DNA of 64,000 bases from CAYZWU01 sp964482235 (GTDB taxonomy: Bacteria > Planctomycetota > B15-G4 > CAYZWU01): assembly GCA_964482235.1 (NCBI GenBank), contig CAYZWU010000009.1, forward strand, positions 62,001 to 126,000. The letters are read 5' to 3'. The first letter of the stretch is position 1; every line of letters starts with the position of its first letter. The notes beneath the pieces are model-generated. The model was not told where the DNA came from and did no database searches. It was given only the letters and a program-made list of their open reading frames with translations. Of this stretch, positions 44,576 to 53,122 are shown piece by piece. The translations under genes and the position numbers were made by a program.

Positions 44576-45646
44576 TCAATTCGGTTCCATGTACTTGCTT
44601 ACCACGTGGCTGCCCGAGGTTCCAACAAGGGTGTACTCCTCCTTCAAGGTGCCGTAATATTTTTTCGAGATCGTGAGCACGTACTCTCCCGGCGGGACGC
44701 GATTCAGCAGGGCCCACCCCATCAGGTCGGTCTTGGCGCTGAACCGGTGCTTTTCCGAGCGAAGCCGAATGGTCGCGTTCTCCAGCGGGGCACCCGTTGA
44801 CGCGGTAATTCGAAACTCCATCCGGTTATAGGACGGGATGTCGAAGTTTATGTCAAGCGACGAGCCCGAGGCCAGAAATAGGCCCCGTCTCTGATCGATC
44901 GGCTCCTTGACCGAATCGAGAAAGATGTCGTACGTGCCGGCAGGGAGGTCGCCGAAGAGAAAGAAGCCGCTCCTGTCGGTGGTGGTGCTGGTCCGCCGCG
45001 GTGCCGGATCGTCGGGATTCACCGGAGTGTAGGTGATGAAGACCATGATGTTCCGGACCGGATTGCCTCGGTCATCGATCACCTTGCCGCAGATGTGGGT
45101 ACCCCTATGCAGCCGAAAGTCGAGAAATTCCTCCTTCTGGGGAACCCGGAGGCCTGGGACGACGAGATCCTTGTACCCCGAGCAGCGGATCAGGATGGAG
45201 TATTGCCCCTTCTCGAGTCCATTGAAGGTGACCATGCCGAACTGGTTGCGGAAGACCTTTCCCGGGTCGAGACGCGTCTTCTCGCGGAGGCTGCCGTCGC
45301 CGTCACGGCAAACCCAAGCTCGAAATGGGTTTAATGGGATTCCCGAGGTGCTGTCCACGGCTTTTCCCCGGATTCCCGGGAAGGGCGGTTTCTTCGGCTG
45401 TTTTTTTATTTTCGTTCCTGTGCGCTTGCTGCCTTCCGAGACCCGATCGTCCGACGGGCCGTCGATCCGGCTGTTCGTCACCTTGAAGCCCTTTGTTCGC
45501 GATTCAGGCGGACCGGCAGGGACTCTCTCCTCATCGAACCCGGTTTCGAAGAATCCCAAGAAGTGGAGGGTGAACAGGGCGAGGCAAACGCCGATCCCCA
45601 GCAGGATCGGAAGAAGAATCGGATTGAAGCTCTTTTTTTTCAACAT
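44576..45646 (-). CDS. Membrane-anchored protein with carboxypeptidase-regulatory-like domains
   Basis: A 356-aa protein. An N-terminal anchor helix (LPILLGIGVCLALFTLHFLG, near 11-31) is followed by a Lys-rich linker and three Ig-like beta-sandwich repeats of CarboxypepD_reg type. Typical phrases are IRGKAVDSTSGIPLN, ICGKVIDDRGNPVRN, SGFFLFGDLPAGTYDI and FRITASTGAPLENATIRL. Such domains act in the cell envelope as structural or binding modules. No enzyme domain. ATG start; divergent from the phosphatase gene. Confidence 0.8.
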   Translation of the reverse strand: MLKKKSFNPILLPILLGIGVCLALFTLHFLGFFETGFDEERVPAGPPESRTKGFKVTNSRIDGPSDDRVSEGSKRTGTKIKKQPKKPPFPGIRGKAVDSTSGIPLNPFRAWVCRDGDGSLREKTRLDPGKVFRNQFGMVTFNGLEKGQYSILIRCSGYKDLVVPGLRVPQKEEFLDFRLHRGTHICGKVIDDRGNPVRNIMVFITYTPVNPDDPAPRRTSTTTDRSGFFLFGDLPAGTYDIFLDSVKEPIDQRRGLFLASGSSLDINFDIPSYNRMEFRITASTGAPLENATIRLRSEKHRFSAKTDLMGWALLNRVPPGEYVLTISKKYYGTLKEEYTLVGTSGSHVVSKYMEPN

Positions 45647-45670
45647 AAGACGTGTTAAGCCGGTAATACA

Positions 45671-45710
45671 CTGTAATCGCTAGAGCAGTGGTCACTATAA
45701 TCCGATTATA
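45671..45710. promoter_or_regulatory. Divergent promoter area with palindrome and repeat-like sequence
   Basis: CTGTAATCGCTAGAG at 45671 resembles the 25-nt repeat unit. TATAAT at 45696-45701 is a -10 candidate for the rightward phosphatase gene and is part of a perfect palindrome TATAATC-C-GATTATA (45696-45710), whose other strand also gives TATAAT for the leftward gene. Confidence 0.45.
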
Positions 45711-45830
45711 TGGCTCGACATGCCTGTCAGCAACAGCTGGGACGGCTCCGATCCCGGGCCGTACCGTTGCCGCATCCCGGCGTCGAGCCAGCGAAAAGGT
45801 ACTCGAGAAGGTAGCGTAAGGAAAATGAAC

Positions 45831-48344
45831 ATGAAAAAAGCGGTCAACACGGTCCTGAGACCATCGGCACTCTTCATCCTCGTTCTGGCTGTTGCCCTCT
45901 GCCTCACACCGATCCTGGGCAGCGAGGCCCTGCCGGATAAGAAAGGGGACAGATCCAAGGTGATTCTTCTCGGATTTGACGGCCTCGATGCCTCGATGAC
46001 GGAGCAGTTCATGGCCGACGGCCTCCTTCCCAACTTCAAGGAGCTCTCGGAGACCGGAACGTTCCAGCCGCTCTTGACGACGAATCCGGCCCAGTCGCCC
46101 GTGGCCTGGGGATCGATCGTCTCGGGCAAGAACCCCGGAAAGACGAACATGGGCGGCTTCGTCCGCCGTGTCTGCGGCGACTATGCGCCCACGCCCGACC
46201 TGGCCATGGCCGAGGAGTCCTACGAAGGCGTCTCCCATACCGTGCCCTTCGCCGACTACTCGTGGATCAACAGGGATACCAAGTGGCTTATCGTTGGCGG
46301 AGCCGGCCTGATCGTCCTGATCGTCGTTTTCCTGCTTCTCAAGGCCGCGCTCGGCCAGAAGGCCTGGATCGGCTTCAGCGTGGGGATCGTGCTCGGCGGA
46401 GCGGCCTGCTTTGCCTGCTGGACCTTTCTCGGCGATCTGCCCGAGGAGATACCCTTCCCCTACAACCTGCAGCAGGGCGGCTTCTTCTGGGATACTCTCG
46501 GCGACACCGACGTGAAATGCGTCGGGCTCTACGTCCCGGGCGCCTATCCTTGCTTCTGCAAGGGCGACTCGCGGATCGTGGGGGGGCTCGGGGTGCCCGA
46601 TATTTCGGGCGGCCAGGGGGTCTTCTACATCTACACCGATGACGACTGGGTCATCCAGGACCAGACCACCAATTCGCAGGGCCGTGTGATCAAGCTCCGC
46701 GAGGAGGACGGCAGGATCAGGGGAGTCCTCTTCGGCCCGAAGAACTTCGTGCAGCAGGAAGAGTTCGAACGGCAGAAGAAGGAGCTGGAAGACAAGATCG
46801 CTTCCATGAGGGGGTCGGGATCGGATACCGCGAAGGCCAGCGAGGATCTCGAGACGATGGATCGGGAATACGCCGAGTGGAGGCGGGACAATTACTCGAG
46901 GAAAGCAACGACGGAGTTCTTCATCGATGCCGACAGGGAAGCCGGAACCGTGACGCTGAACGTGCAGGAGACGTCGCAGACGATCGGGGTGGGGGAATGG
47001 AGCGACTGGTTCAACGTGACCTTCGAGCTGGCTCCCTGGGTCAAGGTCAAGGCCATCGTGAGAATGAGGCTGCTCCAGTGCGACAACGAGTTGATCAAGA
47101 TCTTCGTGCCTGCCATCGACATCAGCCCCGAGGATCCGCCTCCCTACTTGAAGATCGGGGCGCCGGTCACCTACGTCAGCGATATCTGCGGCAAGGTCGG
47201 CCTGTTCGAGACGGTGGGATGGTCGTGCATCACTCACGGGCTCAAGGATGAGAAGATCCCCGAGGAAGTTTTTCTCGAGGACATCGAGTTCACCATCAAG
47301 AGCCGCGAGAAGGTGATGAACAGCCAGCTCGACGCCGGCGACTTCGACGTGCTGATGGCCGTGTACTACTCGCCGGACCGCGTCCAGCACATGCTGTGGC
47401 GCATGTTCGACGAGAACCACCCGCAGCAGAAGAAACCGCCCGTCGAGGGCGAGCCGAGCGTGAAGGAAAGGGCCGAGCAGACCATGACCTTCTTCGGCAA
47501 CGAGATCAAGCTGAAGGACGTGATTCCGGAGGTCTACAGGCAGGCTGACAGGATCGTGGGCAGCGTGCTCGACAGGATCAAGTCGGGAGACCTCCCCTCC
47601 GACACCGTAGTGATGGTGGTGAGCGATCATGGCTTCGCACCCTATTACTACGGTGTGGCCCTGAACAACTTCCTGATCGAGAAGGGCTACATGACGTTGC
47701 AGCCCGGATCGGACGGCGAGCCGCTCACGCCGGACAGGATCGACGACCTCTCGCAGGCGGACTTCCTGATGCTCGTGGACTGGAACGAGACCGTGGCCTA
47801 CAGCCTCGGCTTCGGCAAGGTCTTCATCAACCTCGAGGGCCGGGAGCCCACGGGGATCGTGTCGCCCGAGAAGTACGAGGCGCTTCGTGACAGGATCATC
47901 AAGGACCTCGAGGGAATCGTGGACGAGGAAAGGTCGGTCAAGGTCGTTCAGAAGGCCTTCAAGCGCGAGGAGATCTTTTCCGGAGACTTCTGGAAGGAAG
48001 GCGAGGCTGAATTCAAGTTCCGCGGCGGATCGGTCATGGAAACGCGAAAAATCGACGGCTTCGCCGACATCTACCTCGGATTCACCAGGGGCTACAGGAT
48101 CTCGTGGGGAACCGGGATGGGCGGCCTCGATGAGGCCGTGATCACCCCGAACGAGTCGAAATGGTCGGGCGATCACATTTCCGTCATGCCGGGGCAGGTG
48201 AGCGGCGTCTTTCTCAGCAATGCAGCAGTCGAGAAGGATGGCGGCGAGATCGGCGTGACCGATATCGTTCCAACGATTTTCAGCCTCGTGGGAGAGGAGA
48301 TACCTGCCGACGTCGATGGGAAGCCGGTTCCCTTCAGCAGGTAG
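45831..48344 (+). CDS. Alkaline phosphatase-superfamily phosphodiesterase with an internal membrane hairpin
   Basis: An 837-aa exported protein. ATG 45831 is chosen because AAGG is 9 nt upstream; ATG 45825 is too close to it. Signal peptide at residues 12-33. The metallo-phosphatase fold shows FDGLDASM near 50, the nucleophile region AQSPVAWGSIVSGKNPG (Ser89), YYSPDRVQHMLWR and VSDHGFAPYYY. Two hydrophobic helices (about 152-172 and 178-201) interrupt the domain early. A coiled-coil-like segment (EEFERQKKELEDKI) follows. Resembles type I phosphodiesterase/nucleotide pyrophosphatases; substrate unknown. Confidence 0.82.
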   Translation: MKKAVNTVLRPSALFILVLAVALCLTPILGSEALPDKKGDRSKVILLGFDGLDASMTEQFMADGLLPNFKELSETGTFQPLLTTNPAQSPVAWGSIVSGKNPGKTNMGGFVRRVCGDYAPTPDLAMAEESYEGVSHTVPFADYSWINRDTKWLIVGGAGLIVLIVVFLLLKAALGQKAWIGFSVGIVLGGAACFACWTFLGDLPEEIPFPYNLQQGGFFWDTLGDTDVKCVGLYVPGAYPCFCKGDSRIVGGLGVPDISGGQGVFYIYTDDDWVIQDQTTNSQGRVIKLREEDGRIRGVLFGPKNFVQQEEFERQKKELEDKIASMRGSGSDTAKASEDLETMDREYAEWRRDNYSRKATTEFFIDADREAGTVTLNVQETSQTIGVGEWSDWFNVTFELAPWVKVKAIVRMRLLQCDNELIKIFVPAIDISPEDPPPYLKIGAPVTYVSDICGKVGLFETVGWSCITHGLKDEKIPEEVFLEDIEFTIKSREKVMNSQLDAGDFDVLMAVYYSPDRVQHMLWRMFDENHPQQKKPPVEGEPSVKERAEQTMTFFGNEIKLKDVIPEVYRQADRIVGSVLDRIKSGDLPSDTVVMVVSDHGFAPYYYGVALNNFLIEKGYMTLQPGSDGEPLTPDRIDDLSQADFLMLVDWNETVAYSLGFGKVFINLEGREPTGIVSPEKYEALRDRIIKDLEGIVDEERSVKVVQKAFKREEIFSGDFWKEGEAEFKFRGGSVMETRKIDGFADIYLGFTRGYRISWGTGMGGLDEAVITPNESKWSGDHISVMPGQVSGVFLSNAAVEKDGGEIGVTDIVPTIFSLVGEEIPADVDGKPVPFSR

Positions 48345-48894
48345 CGTTCAATGAAGAGACCGCTGCTCCTCCGGTCACTTCAGGAAGCGCTGGAAGATCG
48401 TGCGGGCTCTCTGAATCGTCTTCAGGTTGACCTCGAGGCCCTTCTTGGCATCGATGCAGGAGATCTGGGGCCGGCCTGTCGATTTTCCGTCGCTCATGAG
48501 ATCTTCCGGATTGGCAATACAAGGCGACAGGTCGGTGTTCTGCGCCGTCGGGCCTTGTCTTTTTTGTGGCTCGAGCTGTCCGACTTTCTCGGAAACAACC
48601 TTTCTGAACTCGTTCAAGGTATTGTCGATCGTGAACTGAATGATGGAACCTCCCCGTAATAACGACCTGATCCCCCCGGATCATTCCATTCCTATCGTCA
48701 TATATCGTCACATTGCGGCGAGAAAATTGGAGTCAAAACGAGGGTGTGTCAAAATCAGCACATATCCCGATTGGGCGTCTTCCTCTCTTGATTTGAGAAG
48801 GATTTCCGAATATTTTGTCTCGTGCGGTGTTTACAGCCAGATTGGACTCAAGTCATCGATCAAGATGGCATAATTTATTAAGGGGGCTTTTATT
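48345..48894. other. 550-nt intergenic region before lon
   Basis: Contains one possible small leftward gene (48375-48644). The rest, 48660-48890, shows no gene. Direct repeats TATCGTCA and ATATCGTCA are at 48697-48712. An extended -10 for lon is at 48866-48874 (TGG then CATAAT). No CIRCE-type heat-shock operator was recognised. Confidence 0.4.
48375..48617 (-). CDS. Possible small protein, start uncertain
   Basis: An 80-aa frame from a TTG at 48617, ending TIFQRFLK, 31 nt from the phosphatase stop. Upstream codons stay open and would add SIIQFTIDNT; there a good Shine-Dalgarno (GGGGAGG, 48658-48652) precedes ATC ATT, so an ATT start at 48644 is possible. No family recognised. Composition is normal for a small cytoplasmic protein, but coding status is unproven. 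Confidence 0.35.
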   Translation of the reverse strand: MNEFRKVVSEKVGQLEPQKRQGPTAQNTDLSPCIANPEDLMSDGKSTGRPQISCIDAKKGLEVNLKTIQRARTIFQRFLK

Positions 48895-51336
48895 ATGAGC
48901 TCCAGTGATGACAGGGGGCCGGACAGGGAGAGGGATGAGGAGGCGATACCCGTCGACGACGGCGCTGCCACGATCATCGAGGCCGATGGCGAGCCATTCG
49001 ACAGCACGGATATCATTCCGCGCGAGGAGAAATATCCCCAAAGTCTTTTCATCGTTCCTCTAAAGGATTTTGTCGTTTTTCCCGGGTTGATGATGCCGAT
49101 CCAGCTGAGCACCCAGCGGGCTCAGAAGACGGTGGAGCAGGCCGCATCGCAGTCCGAATATCTCGGATTCCTCACGACGCGGGACGCGGAGCTGGAAGCC
49201 AACGAGCCGAGCGACCTCTTCCATGTCGGCACCCTCGTCAGGGTGGCCAAGACCCTCAGCCTGCCCGATGGAGGTACCTCCATCCTGATCCAGGGAATCC
49301 GCAGGTTCCGCGTGCATAAATTCCTGCGCGTCAGGCCTTATTTCATCGCACGCGTCCGGTTTCTCGAGGATGTGATCCGCGAATCCGTCGAGCTCACGGC
49401 CCTGGCCCGCACGGTGCAGGATCTGGCCCAGAACATCGTGAAGGCAAGCGATGCCTTCGGCGACGAGTTCCAGGGCGCTCTCTCCAGCATGGACAGCCCG
49501 AAGACGATCGTCGATTTTACGGCCGCCTACTTCGTCCGCGACTTCCGGGACCGTCAGAAGATCCTGGAGATCGACGATATCGAGAAGCGCCTGCTGGCCG
49601 TGGCCGAGATCCTGACCCGCGAGATCGACATGATCGAGGTGGGGCGCAAGATCCAGGCCCAGATCCGCGAGAAGATCGAGAAGAGCCAGAAGGAGTTCTT
49701 CCTCCGCGAGCAGATCAAGGAGATCCGCAAGGAACTGGGCGAGTCGCTGGACGAGCAGGCGCTGGAGGAGGAGAAGTACCGCAAGCTCATCGCGGAAGCC
49801 AAGATGCCCGAGGAGGCCGAGGCCAAGGCGGAAGCGGAGATCGACCGCCTGAAGAGGATGGCCATGGAGTCGGCGGAGTCCGCCGTTATCAGGAACTACC
49901 TCGACTGGCTGACCTCGCTGCCATGGTCGATCACGACGAAGGACAACAAGAGCATCAACAAGGCGGCCAAGGTCCTCGACAAGGACCATTACGGACTGGA
50001 AGAGGTGAAGGCCCGGGTCCTCGAGTTCCTCTCCGTGAGGAAGCTCAAGCCCGATCACCGTGGCTCGATCCTCTGCTTCGCAGGACCTCCCGGGACGGGA
50101 AAAACCTCCCTGGGACGGTCGATCGCCGCAGCCCTGGGCCGCAAGTTCCTGCGGATCTCCCTGGGCGGCATCCGGGACGAGGCCGAGATCCGCGGCCACA
50201 GGCGCACCTACATCGGCGCCATGCCGGGCCGGATCATCCAGAGCCTGAAGCAGGTGAAGTCGGCCAATCCCGTCTTCATGCTCGACGAGATCGACAAGGT
50301 CGGCCAGGACTTCCGCGGCGATCCTTCCTCGGCTCTTCTCGAGGCCCTCGATCCGGAGCAGAACTCCCTGTTCTCCGATCATTACGTGGAAACGCCCTTC
50401 GATCTCTCGAGGGTTCTCTTCATCACAACGGCTAACAACCTGGCCACCATTCCGCCGCCCCTCCTCGACAGGATGGAGGTCATCGATCTGAACGGCTACA
50501 CCCACGAGGAGAAGAGCGAGATCGCCAGGAGATATCTGCTGCCCCGCCAGATCGAGGCCCACGGCCTCACTACGAAGCAGCTGAAGATCACCGACGCGGC
50601 GATTCGCACCATCATCTCCAGTTACACGCGCGAGGCGGGAGTGCGCAACCTCGAGAAGTCGATCGCCAAGCTGGCCCGGAAGTGTGCCGCGCGCGTGGCG
50701 AAGAAGAAGAGCGAGACGTTCTCGATCTCGGCCAGGAACCTGGAGAGATTCCTGGGGCCGCCTCTTTTCTACAACGAGCTGAGAGCCCGCGTGAAGTCGC
50801 CGGGTGTTGCCGTGGGACTGGCATGGACGCCAGTTGGAGGCGAGGTCCTTTTCGTGGAATCGCTCATGATCCGCAACGGAAGGGGAGGGATCCAGCTGAC
50901 GGGAAGTCTCGGCGACGTGATGTCCGAGTCGGCGCGAATAGCCTTCTCTCTCGTCAGGGCCAATGCCGGGAAGTTCGGCATCGACCCCGAGGTCTTCACC
51001 AATTCCGAGCTCCATCTCCACGTGCCTTCGGGCGCTGTCCCGAAGGACGGCCCGTCGGCCGGGATCACGATGGCCGTCTCCGTCATCTCGCTTCTCACCG
51101 GAAAGAAGATGCGGCAGAAGGTGGCCATGACCGGCGAGCTGACCCTGACCGGCAAGGTGCTTCCCGTGGGCGGCGTTCGCGACAAGATCCTTGCAGCCAG
51201 GAGAGCGGGGATCAAGGAGATCGTGCTGCCCGCATTCAACAAGACGTCGATCGAGGAGGTGCCCGACGATCTGAGGAAGGGATTGACCTTCCGGTTCGTC
51301 GAATGGTTCCATGATGTCTACGATATTGTTTTCTGA
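48895..51336 (+). CDS. lon: ATP-dependent protease Lon
   Basis: An 813-aa Lon, the cytoplasmic AAA+ protease for damaged and regulatory proteins. An acidic N-terminal tail (about 45 residues) precedes the LAN substrate domain (LFIVPLKDFVVFPGLMMPIQ). P-loop GPPGTGKTSLGR from residue 397, Walker B VFMLDEIDKV, and the Ser-Lys dyad protease with Ser721 in PKDGPSAGITMA and the Lys in VRDKILAARRAG (about 764). ATG start. The lipoprotein gene follows 54 nt later. Confidence 0.97.
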   Translation: MSSSDDRGPDRERDEEAIPVDDGAATIIEADGEPFDSTDIIPREEKYPQSLFIVPLKDFVVFPGLMMPIQLSTQRAQKTVEQAASQSEYLGFLTTRDAELEANEPSDLFHVGTLVRVAKTLSLPDGGTSILIQGIRRFRVHKFLRVRPYFIARVRFLEDVIRESVELTALARTVQDLAQNIVKASDAFGDEFQGALSSMDSPKTIVDFTAAYFVRDFRDRQKILEIDDIEKRLLAVAEILTREIDMIEVGRKIQAQIREKIEKSQKEFFLREQIKEIRKELGESLDEQALEEEKYRKLIAEAKMPEEAEAKAEAEIDRLKRMAMESAESAVIRNYLDWLTSLPWSITTKDNKSINKAAKVLDKDHYGLEEVKARVLEFLSVRKLKPDHRGSILCFAGPPGTGKTSLGRSIAAALGRKFLRISLGGIRDEAEIRGHRRTYIGAMPGRIIQSLKQVKSANPVFMLDEIDKVGQDFRGDPSSALLEALDPEQNSLFSDHYVETPFDLSRVLFITTANNLATIPPPLLDRMEVIDLNGYTHEEKSEIARRYLLPRQIEAHGLTTKQLKITDAAIRTIISSYTREAGVRNLEKSIAKLARKCAARVAKKKSETFSISARNLERFLGPPLFYNELRARVKSPGVAVGLAWTPVGGEVLFVESLMIRNGRGGIQLTGSLGDVMSESARIAFSLVRANAGKFGIDPEVFTNSELHLHVPSGAVPKDGPSAGITMAVSVISLLTGKKMRQKVAMTGELTLTGKVLPVGGVRDKILAARRAGIKEIVLPAFNKTSIEEVPDDLRKGLTFRFVEWFHDVYDIVF

Positions 51337-51389
51337 ACACTGGAATAAACGTGGCGAGAGGCCGTCGAATAGCAACAGGGAGCCATGAT

Positions 51390-52493
51390 ATGAGAAACAT
51401 GCTGTTAATAGCCGCGGCTTTTCTTCTTGCTGCCTGTTCGGCCGGGATCCATCGGGAACGGTCCGCCGGGATCGATCTGACCGAGGACAACCTGCTGTCC
51501 CGGAAAGCGAAGATCGTCAAGGAGATGGAATTCCGCATGCGCGTCGTCCTCGGGGAGAGCGTGCGTCGCTTCGAGAAGATCCACGAGAGCTTCGAGAAGG
51601 AGATCGATGCGCTGGACAACCCCTTCGTCCTCGATGCCGTCGAATTGACTCTCAAAAACCTCTATGACAAGGAGGAGAATCTCTACGAGGAGCAGGTGGG
51701 CTTGATAACGGAGAGGCATCTCGCCGAGATCCAGTTCATCCTCGACTACCTGATGCCCGATGACGGCAAGGTCTGGCAGATCGCTTTCGAAATCGTCGGG
51801 AGCGAGGATATCGGCGCGAGTTACGATACGCGCACGGGGATCAAGGACGTGGACGAGATCGCCCGGGCAACGATCGATCGGATCCTACTGAGATCCCAGC
51901 GCGAGGGGATCAAGGACGACGGGAACTACCTGACCAAGAGGCGGACGCGTCTTGCCCGGACCTTCAAGCATGATATCGACGGCGTGGGGCGGTTTTCGAT
52001 CTACACGTCCGACACCCTCTTTCACTACTACTCCCAGAAAGAGGACGCCATTGCCTGCACGGTCGTCTTCCGCAAGGAGGACTTCCCGAGCGACAAGCCG
52101 CTCGAATTCAGGCAGGCCGTCAGGAACAGGGTGACTCGCGGCGGAACGACCCTCTACGATTCCCGTTTTCACTGGGACGACCAGCTCGGCGACGAGCAGG
52201 GCCGCCTGCCTCTCAGGAATAATACCGAAGATGCCGACTACATCGTCAGCACGCTCCTGATGCCCCGGTTGAACCGCGAAGCGCCTTACTTCGAGGACCT
52301 CCACGACTATACGGCCATCAACGATTTCAAGACAGCCGTCGTCGAAGCCGACACCGGAAAGGTCCTCGGCTCGGTCTCGTGGCAATATGTCTGGCTGATC
52401 TCCCACATCGGCGAGGTGAGCGTGGACAAGGGTTCGGACTTCCAGTTCGACTCCGACTCCAGCGAGATCATCAATCTTCTTTCCGATTCCTAG
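51390..52493 (+). CDS. Lipoprotein of unknown function
   Basis: A 367-aa lipoprotein: MRNMLLIAAAFLLAACSAG has lipobox LAAC with Cys near 16. ATG at 51390 with GGGAG 7 nt upstream. The first 120 mature residues are rich in charged helices. The middle resembles nothing I can name (VGRFSIYTSDTLFHYYSQK, AIACTVVFRKEDF). No repeats and no catalytic motif. Probably on the same transcript as lon or from its own promoter. Confidence 0.75.
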   Translation: MRNMLLIAAAFLLAACSAGIHRERSAGIDLTEDNLLSRKAKIVKEMEFRMRVVLGESVRRFEKIHESFEKEIDALDNPFVLDAVELTLKNLYDKEENLYEEQVGLITERHLAEIQFILDYLMPDDGKVWQIAFEIVGSEDIGASYDTRTGIKDVDEIARATIDRILLRSQREGIKDDGNYLTKRRTRLARTFKHDIDGVGRFSIYTSDTLFHYYSQKEDAIACTVVFRKEDFPSDKPLEFRQAVRNRVTRGGTTLYDSRFHWDDQLGDEQGRLPLRNNTEDADYIVSTLLMPRLNREAPYFEDLHDYTAINDFKTAVVEADTGKVLGSVSWQYVWLISHIGEVSVDKGSDFQFDSDSSEIINLLSDS

Positions 52494-52565
52494 CCGCTGC
52501 GGGCCTGGCCTGAATCAAACTCCGGGGAACCATCATTCTGGAGATCCGTGTTGATCGCCTGCAGG

Positions 52566-52644
52566 TCGGAGTTGTGCGGTCCTTCAGAGCCTTCGGACGT
52601 CGGGGGACCTCTTTAGGCGGCTCTGAAGGACCGCACAACTCCGA
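52566..52644. repeat. 26-bp perfect inverted repeat (hairpin element A)
   Basis: Arms 52566-52591 (TCGGAGTTGTGCGGTCC...) and 52619-52644 are perfect complements over 26 bp, with a 27-nt loop containing GGACGTCG and ACCTCTTTA. The loop and the TCGG/CCGA ends match hairpin B at 53032. It could act as a terminator for the lipoprotein gene, but there is no U-tract. Confidence 0.85.
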
Positions 52645-53031
52645 TTGGATAGACTGTATTGCCGAGCCCTTGCATTATCCGGCACTTGGAAGCAGATCCC
52701 TATAGGCGAAAAGCCTGTCGTCGAGCCTGCGCGATCCTTGCCTGCTTTTTTTTTACTCGGAAGTTTGATAACGGGGATTCCGAGGGGTCAAAATCGAGCA
52801 AGTCGTCGCATGCAATCCCAGTCTCTTTGTTTGAGATTGTGCGGGTTTACTATGTCAAGCCTCGCAGACTTCTCTCAATAATTAAAAAGTTGTGGTGCGA
52901 CTGGTAGATATCGATATGGCGTTCATTGAAAGGAAATGAAACCAGCGCTCCGTCGGAGGCGCTTTCCATAACTCGAAATGCCAACCGTCCGTGATCTCTA
53001 TCCAATCTTTCTGCAGTTGAGATCCCCCCAA

Positions 53032-53113
53032 TCGGCGTAGAGAGCTCCGTTGCGGACCTGTAAAGGAGCTTCTCAGCGACGTCCCAGGTCCGCAACGGAG
53101 CTCTCTACGCCGA
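53032..53113. repeat. 29-bp perfect inverted repeat (hairpin element B)
   Basis: Arms 53032-53060 (TCGGCGTAGAGAGCTCCG...) and 53085-53113 are perfect complements over 29 bp with a 24-nt loop containing TAAAGGAGCTTC and CGACGTCC. A half copy lies at 5207-5258. It ends 9 nt before the GT9 stop codon. Confidence 0.88.
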
Positions 53114-53122
53114 CCGGAACCC

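Larger units (their letters stand above)
52494..53122. other. 629-nt intergenic region with two long hairpins
   Basis: No gene seen. It separates the convergent lipoprotein and GT9 genes. It contains the hairpins at 52566-52644 and 53032-53113, listed separately, and between them an AT-rich non-coding stretch with a run of T (52747-52756). Confidence 0.6.

Noticed and set aside
45531..48176. 881-aa leftward frame opposite the phosphatase
   Set aside because: It overlaps two real genes, is rich in His/Arg/Asp/Val as in other shadows here, and lacks any motif.
49060..51375. 771-aa leftward frame opposite lon
   Set aside because: lon is unambiguous on the other strand; this frame shows only shadow composition.
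52645..52881. 78-aa frame between the hairpins
   Set aside because: No ribosome site and biased composition; it lies in an AT-rich non-coding spacer.
52566..53113. CRISPR array
   Set aside because: The two elements are single long hairpins of different sequence, not regularly spaced direct repeats with unique spacers.
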